From Treponema_B putidum (GTDB lineage: Bacteria > Spirochaetota > Spirochaetia > Treponematales > Treponemataceae), in assembly GCF_007830595.1 (NCBI RefSeq), contig NZ_VLLD01000006.1: a stretch of 64,000 nt of DNA; one strand, written 5' to 3'. The position numbers and the translations under genes are program-made. Within the stretch, counting starts at the first letter, position 1. The number at the start of each line of letters is the position of its first letter. Below are positions 59,626 through 64,000 of the stretch, piece by piece. The notes below the pieces were generated by a model. The model was not told where the DNA came from. It saw only the letters and a program-made list of their open reading frames with translations, and did not search any database.

Positions 59626-59680
59626 TTATAAGTATAGCACATTATTGTATTATATGATAGAATGCGGTGCGGAGAATTTT

Positions 59681-60676
59681 ATGAAATACAAAATTATATT
59701 ATTTTTGGCAGCTTTATGCCTCCTTTTAGGTTGTACTAAAAACGAAACACAAAAGCCGGTTACCATGGTATTTTTACCGAATGAATCAAGCGATGCCATG
59801 AAGGATGCGCGTCAAGCTTTTATGGAAATAATAAGCGAAGCTGTAGGCCGCCCCGTAGAAATCAAAACTACAACGGATTATAACATAGCCTTAGAAGCAA
59901 TTATATCCGGAAATGCAGATATGGCCTACATAGGTGCGGAGGGCTATATAAATGCCCATAAAAGAAATCCGGCCATTGTACCTGCAGTAACAAATTCAGG
60001 GCCTAGCGGTACATTGGAAGATGCTTTGTACTATAGTTTTATAGCAGTAAGAACGGAAGATGCAACCCAATATAAAGATGGAAACAGTTATGACTTGAAC
60101 CGCTTAAAAGGAAAAAGTCTTTCATTTGTTTCTACAAGTTCGACATCGGGCTTTGTGATTCCTGCAAATCTGCTGGTAAAAAAATTCGGATTAAACAGTA
60201 CCGATGAGCTTATTTATGACACCTCGGTTTTTTCTAAGGTTTTGTTTGCCGGTTCCCATCAAGGCTCACAGGTTAATCTTTTTAGAAAAGATGCGGATGC
60301 TGCAGCTTTTGCAATTCCTCAAACAATCGGAGTCTATGATTTGATTTCAGGAGAAGCCTACCAGACAGGAGCCTCTTACAAGGTTGTAGAAGGAGCTGTC
60401 GAACCCTTCGGAAAATTTCCGGGAAGCGAAATTACGATTATACAATCTATTCCGGTTTTAAACGCCCCAATAGTCATGAACACAAAGACCCTTTCCCCCG
60501 ACGAACAGAACAAAATACAGGAAGCCCTTACCTCCGAAAAAACGGCAAATAATCCAGGTATTTTTAAAATAAACGGATCAGATAAAAAAGGAATGTACCC
60601 AAAATACACCGAAAAAACAAAACTTGTTAAAACTACGGATGATTGGTATGACAAAATAAGAAATTTGACAAAATAA
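59681..60676 (+). CDS. PhnD-like phosphate/phosphonate-binding lipoprotein
   Basis: The 331-residue protein has a lipoprotein signal ending LCLLLGC and a periplasmic binding fold of the PhnD type: VTMVFLPNESSDAMKDARQ, NADMAYIGAEGYINAHKR and GKSLSFVSTSSTSGFVIPA. Phosphonate/phosphite importers use such proteins. No PhnC/PhnE transporter is beside it, so its transporter is elsewhere or it has another ligand. The ATG at 59681 (after GGAG) is chosen over the in-frame ATG at 59645. Confidence 0.85.
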   Translation: MKYKIILFLAALCLLLGCTKNETQKPVTMVFLPNESSDAMKDARQAFMEIISEAVGRPVEIKTTTDYNIALEAIISGNADMAYIGAEGYINAHKRNPAIVPAVTNSGPSGTLEDALYYSFIAVRTEDATQYKDGNSYDLNRLKGKSLSFVSTSSTSGFVIPANLLVKKFGLNSTDELIYDTSVFSKVLFAGSHQGSQVNLFRKDADAAAFAIPQTIGVYDLISGEAYQTGASYKVVEGAVEPFGKFPGSEITIIQSIPVLNAPIVMNTKTLSPDEQNKIQEALTSEKTANNPGIFKINGSDKKGMYPKYTEKTKLVKTTDDWYDKIRNLTK

Positions 60677-60711
60677 GTTTGTAAAAATTTTGACAAAGTT
60701 TGTAAAAAGTC

Positions 60712-60740
60712 TTGACATAACGCTGCTTATATGCTATACT
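60712..60740 (+). promoter_or_regulatory. Sigma-70 promoter of tRNA-fMet
   Basis: TTGACA (60712-60717) and TATACT (60735-60740) are 17 bases apart, 12 bases before the tRNA. Confidence 0.85.
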
Positions 60741-60751
60741 CCTCCCCACAT

Positions 60752-60824
60752 CGCAGGGTAGAGCAGTTGGCAGCTCGTCGGGCTCATAACCCGGAGGTCG
60801 GAGGTTCGAGTCCTCTCCCTGCTA
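60752..60824 (+). tRNA. Initiator tRNA-Met (anticodon CAU)
   Basis: CGCAGGG (60752-60758) pairs with CCCTGCT (60817-60823), leaving a mismatch at positions 1 and 72, a hallmark of bacterial initiators. The anticodon stem TCGGG/CCCGG has three consecutive G:C pairs next to loop CTCATAA (anticodon CAT). Discriminator A; no CCA encoded. Confidence 0.94.
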
Positions 60825-60833
60825 ACCTTTTTT

Positions 60834-60862
60834 AAAGGCACTCAAATGAGTGCCTTTTTTTG
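60834..60862 (+). terminator. Intrinsic terminator after tRNA-fMet
   Basis: AAAGGCACTC (60834-60843) pairs with GAGTGCCTTT (60848-60857) around loop AAAT, followed by a T run. It lies 10 bases after the tRNA and 17 before the convergent rodA stop. Confidence 0.9.
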
Positions 60863-60878
60863 TGGTTAGCCGTTTTAA

Positions 60879-62180
60879 TCACAATTGACGCAAGTTTATT
60901 CCGATAACAACTCCAACGGAAATCATAGCCGTCCAAAGGGAAGAACCGCCATAGGATAAGAACAGGAGGGGTATTCCGGTAATAGGCATTATACCCATTA
61001 CCATGCCTACATTTACAAAAAAATGGAAAAAGAACATTGCCAAAATACCCGAAACAATCAACTTTCCAAAAAGGTCATCACAACGCTTAATCGAAAGAAA
61101 AAATCTAAAAAAAACTATACTGTAAAGAAAAAAAACAAAAAGGCCGCCTAAAAGGCCCCATTCTTCAGATAAAATACTAAATATAAAGTCCGTACTTTGT
61201 TCAGGTAAATAACGGTAATGGCTTTGAGTGCCCATAAGGTAACCTCGTCCCGTTAAGCCGCCCGAACCTATAGCTGTAATTGACTGAATTATATTCCAGC
61301 CGTGTTTTAAAGGATCTACTTCCGGATCTAAAAAAATAATTAAACGCATCATCTGATATTCTTTTAAAGCCCTAACCCCTACTATGGAACCTGCAAATGC
61401 TATGGTAACAAGCGAAAGAACATAGGCAATCCAATAATAATATCTTCTTTTTAATAAAAGATTCCCTATAATAGCAATAACGGTTGAGATGCTCATCGCA
61501 AAAAGTATAATAAGCGATATTTGTGAACGTTTTAACAAGGTTGTCATAACATTGCTTGTTTTTAAAATTACTTCTTCCCAAAGAGGCATAAGAGTAAAAA
61601 CAATAGTCAAAATTCCTAAGAAGAATACATATAAAATAAACCTCAAGGGAATACCTGCAATAAAGCACATTATCAAAAAAATCGGAATATATACGCTTGC
61701 TGTTCCAAGGTCAGGCTGTTTTAAAATAAGGGCAACAGGTACAATCATTATAACCATAGCCTTTATAAACCGCTTCAGAGGTTCTTCATTTTGCGACTTT
61801 TCCAAGTAATAAGCTAAAAAAAGAATAAAAATAAGTTTTATAAATTCTGAGGGCTGAATACCAAGATTCTTTAAACCTATCCAACTCCTTGCATTATGCC
61901 TGACCGTTCCGAAGATACCGGTGTAAAGAAGCAAAAGCATTCCCAACAAATAAATTAAAAAGGTTCTATCCTTTATCTTTCTATAATCATAAATACAAGA
62001 AAGTAAAAGAAGAACAATACCGGTACAAACCCATAAAATCTGTTTATTGTACTCTTTAGAAACAAGCTCTCCTGAAGAATTTACGCCTGAAGAATAAATA
62101 AAAAGTATACCTATAAATGACAAAAGAACAACGGCTAAAAATAATAAATAATCGAAATTTGTAATTTTACGTATATTCAT
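60879..62180 (-). CDS. rodA: Rod-shape peptidoglycan glycosyltransferase RodA
   Basis: The 433-residue membrane protein of the SEDS family polymerises glycan strands with its PBP2 partner. About 10 transmembrane segments; signatures include GLKNLGIQPSEFIKLIFILF, FLIMCFIAGIPLRF, TGRGYLMGTQSHYRYLPEQS and GMVMGIMPITGIPLLFLSYG. It overlaps mrdA by four bases (ATGA). The pair builds the helical or rod cell body. Confidence 0.95.
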   Translation of the reverse strand: MNIRKITNFDYLLFLAVVLLSFIGILFIYSSGVNSSGELVSKEYNKQILWVCTGIVLLLLSCIYDYRKIKDRTFLIYLLGMLLLLYTGIFGTVRHNARSWIGLKNLGIQPSEFIKLIFILFLAYYLEKSQNEEPLKRFIKAMVIMIVPVALILKQPDLGTASVYIPIFLIMCFIAGIPLRFILYVFFLGILTIVFTLMPLWEEVILKTSNVMTTLLKRSQISLIILFAMSISTVIAIIGNLLLKRRYYYWIAYVLSLVTIAFAGSIVGVRALKEYQMMRLIIFLDPEVDPLKHGWNIIQSITAIGSGGLTGRGYLMGTQSHYRYLPEQSTDFIFSILSEEWGLLGGLFVFFLYSIVFFRFFLSIKRCDDLFGKLIVSGILAMFFFHFFVNVGMVMGIMPITGIPLLFLSYGGSSLWTAMISVGVVIGINLRQL

Positions 62181-64000
62181 TCGCTCCTCCTTGTAACCGC
62201 AGGAAGATGCTTAAATCCCAAATAGTCTATAGTTTCATCATAGTTTTGATTTGCAAGTGTTCCATGCAATATTATATTGGCAGCATAAGGAGCCCACCAC
62301 TCCCACTCGTTTGCAGCCTCAACAATAACACAGACAACAACCATATCTTTAGGAGGTGCATCATAAGGACCATAAGCTACCATCCACGAATGCCACCTAT
62401 CCTGTAAACCAACTTCAGCCGTTCCGGTCTTGCCTGCAAAGCGAAACATAGGATTTTTCATAGGATATCTTGCTTCTCCCTGTATTGTAACAAGATTCAT
62501 AGCCTGCCTAACCTGTTCAAAAACTTCCTTACTTATATTTTCTTTGTGCAGAATTTCAGGCTCAATTGTTTTTATTACCTCGCCGCTTGAAGGATCCCTT
62601 ATTTCTTTTAAAAGATGAGGCTTATAAATTATTCCGTTGTTTATCACCATACAAGCCATATTTGCTATTTGGAGAGGAGAAGCAAGAGTAAAGCCTTGGC
62701 CTATAGACATATTCATTGTATCCCCGTTAAGCCATTTTTCATGATAACGGCGTTCCTTCCATTTAGGATAAGGAACAAAGCCTTCGGATTGACTGGGTAA
62801 ATCTATTCCAGTAGATTGACCTAGGCCGAACCGCTTTGCATAGTCAACAATCTTTTCAACACCCAGATAATCACGGCAAACCGTCCAATAATAAACATCG
62901 CAAGATTTTGCCAGAGCCTCATTTAAGGCTAACTTTCCATGACCCGGTTTTCTTATATGGCAGCGGAAGACTCGGTTTCCGTATTCAATTTCACCTAAAC
63001 AAGTAACCGTCGTTTCAGGAGGAAAAGCTTTTTCATTCAATATAGCCGTGTTCATTATAACCTTAAACGTAGAGGCAGGAGGATAAGAGGCATCCACGAC
63101 CCGGTTTAAAAGAGGTTTATTTGTATCTTTAAGCAGTTCTGCTACAAGGGAGCCGGCATTTTCCTTACCGAATATATTTTGGTCAAAAAAAGGATAGGAA
63201 ACCATTGCCAAAACCTCGCCTGTTGTAGGCTTTAATACCACAGCTGCCCCTATTCTAGGACCCAAGGCATCTTCGGCAAGTTTTTGAATTCTTTTGTCGA
63301 TCGTAAGAACAAGGTTATTTCCCATTTTAGGAGGCGTTACAACCGTAGTGTTTTCTATGTATTTACCTTTAGCATCTACAGTCCGGAATTCCACCCCATC
63401 GGTGCCCCGTAAAATTTCATCATATTGTTTTTCAATCCCGGCCTTACCGATTATACTGCTTGAAGTATAGCCCTTGTTATAAAATCTAGTCAATTCGTCT
63501 GCAGTAATATCTCCGACATATCCTATTATGTGAGAAAAAGAACGGGTATCTACATAGTTTCTAACAGGCTTTGAATGCCATGAAACGCCCGGAAGAGAAT
63601 CTATATTTTCTGCAATTTGTACAACCGTAGAATAATCTACATTAGATTTTACTTCTATAGATCTAAAATCCCTTCTGACACTTGCCGGTAATTTTTTTTC
63701 TATTTCAGAAACGGGAATTTTTAATATTGAGCTTAATCTGTTTATTACGGTATCAAACTCCTGACGCGGAACTTCGCCCGGAACAATATCAACAGCAAAG
63801 GAATCGATATTTAAAACCATCGGCGTATTTGCTTCCCTATCAAAAATTTCCCCCCGCTGAGCAGGTATAACAGCCGTCCGTTTTGAAATATTTTGAGATT
63901 TCCTCTTAAATTGATCTCCATGAATAATCTGCATTGAAAACAATTTATAAGAATAAGCAATTAAAATAAAAAATACAAAAATCGAAAATAACCTAAGTCT
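62177..64000 (-). CDS. mrdA: Penicillin-binding protein 2 (MrdA), 5' end beyond the window
   Basis: Class B transpeptidase partner of RodA. Motifs: PPASTFKVIMNTAIL (SxxK), KSCDVYYW (SxN-type), AGKTGTAEVG (KTG) and the dimerisation part with IPAQRGEIFDREA. The frame stays open to the right edge: beyond the TTG-type codon at 63943 it reads RLRLFSIFVFFILIAYSYK, an N-terminal transmembrane helix, so the real start is just outside the window. Upstream mre genes may follow off the edge. Confidence 0.94.
   Translation of the reverse strand, partial: RLRLFSIFVFFILIAYSYKLFSMQIIHGDQFKRKSQNISKRTAVIPAQRGEIFDREANTPMVLNIDSFAVDIVPGEVPRQEFDTVINRLSSILKIPVSEIEKKLPASVRRDFRSIEVKSNVDYSTVVQIAENIDSLPGVSWHSKPVRNYVDTRSFSHIIGYVGDITADELTRFYNKGYTSSSIIGKAGIEKQYDEILRGTDGVEFRTVDAKGKYIENTTVVTPPKMGNNLVLTIDKRIQKLAEDALGPRIGAAVVLKPTTGEVLAMVSYPFFDQNIFGKENAGSLVAELLKDTNKPLLNRVVDASYPPASTFKVIMNTAILNEKAFPPETTVTCLGEIEYGNRVFRCHIRKPGHGKLALNEALAKSCDVYYWTVCRDYLGVEKIVDYAKRFGLGQSTGIDLPSQSEGFVPYPKWKERRYHEKWLNGDTMNMSIGQGFTLASPLQIANMACMVINNGIIYKPHLLKEIRDPSSGEVIKTIEPEILHKENISKEVFEQVRQAMNLVTIQGEARYPMKNPMFRFAGKTGTAEVGLQDRWHSWMVAYGPYDAPPKDMVVVCVIVEAANEWEWWAPYAANIILHGTLANQNYDETIDYLGFKHLPAVTRRSE

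Overview
The window reads as chromosome of an oral-type treponeme, most likely Treponema denticola or a close relative. The evidence is spirochaete-type content (a FlbB-like periplasmic flagellar collar protein, a PilZ protein, treponemal proteins with no outside relatives that I recognise), AT-rich coding sequence, dense same-strand gene runs with 1-30 base overlaps, and a galactoside uptake and degradation pair. The species is inferred from overall resemblance, not from a search. Nearly all of the window is coding. Two tRNA genes (Val-UAC and initiator Met) have near-consensus sigma-70 promoters. No rRNA, CRISPR array or intact insertion sequence was seen.

Layout. 0-5 kb: smpB and a secreted protein on plus; an AlgI-type acyltransferase with its SGNH partner and flbB on minus. 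5-12 kb: hflK-hflC, the nrdR-nrdD operon with a NrdR box, and a two-module AAA ATPase. 12-14.5 kb: a small secreted protein, a predicted outer-membrane protein and a FecR-domain protein. 14.5-25.4 kb: a long minus-strand run with a YigZ-like protein, a ComEC-like channel, a repeat protein, a PilZ protein, a DUF115 (Maf-like) protein, a PASTA penicillin-binding protein, signal peptidase I and a HerA-like ATPase. 25.4-27.4 kb: a restriction-modification pair next to a cut-off gene start. 27.5-28.5 kb: tsaC and an FtsB/DivIC-like gene. 28.6-36.7 kb: a plus-strand operon of a very acidic 870-residue protein, an unknown, two DUF115 proteins and a membrane protein with a degenerate GGDEF domain. 36.7-41 kb: a toxin-antitoxin pair with a shortened toxin, a sugar symporter and a GH36 alpha-galactosidase. 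41-48.4 kb: a transglutaminase-like protein, then miaA-murI-rsgA-mutS2. 48.5-64 kb: an unknown, a peptide-binding protein, tRNA-Val, a YqiA-like hydrolase, valS, a purine permease, a beta-barrel candidate, galM, a PhnD-like lipoprotein, tRNA-fMet, and rodA-mrdA running off the right edge.

The most notable feature is a family of dispersed, modular, palindromic intergenic elements in four copies (4971-5063, 13601-13831, 44755-44924, 46716-46880). Each lies between two co-directional genes, in the same orientation relative to transcription, and is bounded at both ends by a Shine-Dalgarno-like motif. Stem sequences differ between copies while pairing is kept, as expected for selected RNA or DNA structure. 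Three copies open with the same GTG-initiated short reading frame. The class resembles pneumococcal BOX elements in logic, but I do not recognise this family.

Other points worth checking: an anaerobic ribonucleotide reductase whose C-terminus lacks the glycyl-radical loop; three DUF115 proteins sharing an N-terminal motif, candidates for flagellin glycosylation; genes including smpB that appear to be transcribed without a leader; and a second short palindrome shared by the regions upstream of the alpha-galactosidase and galM.
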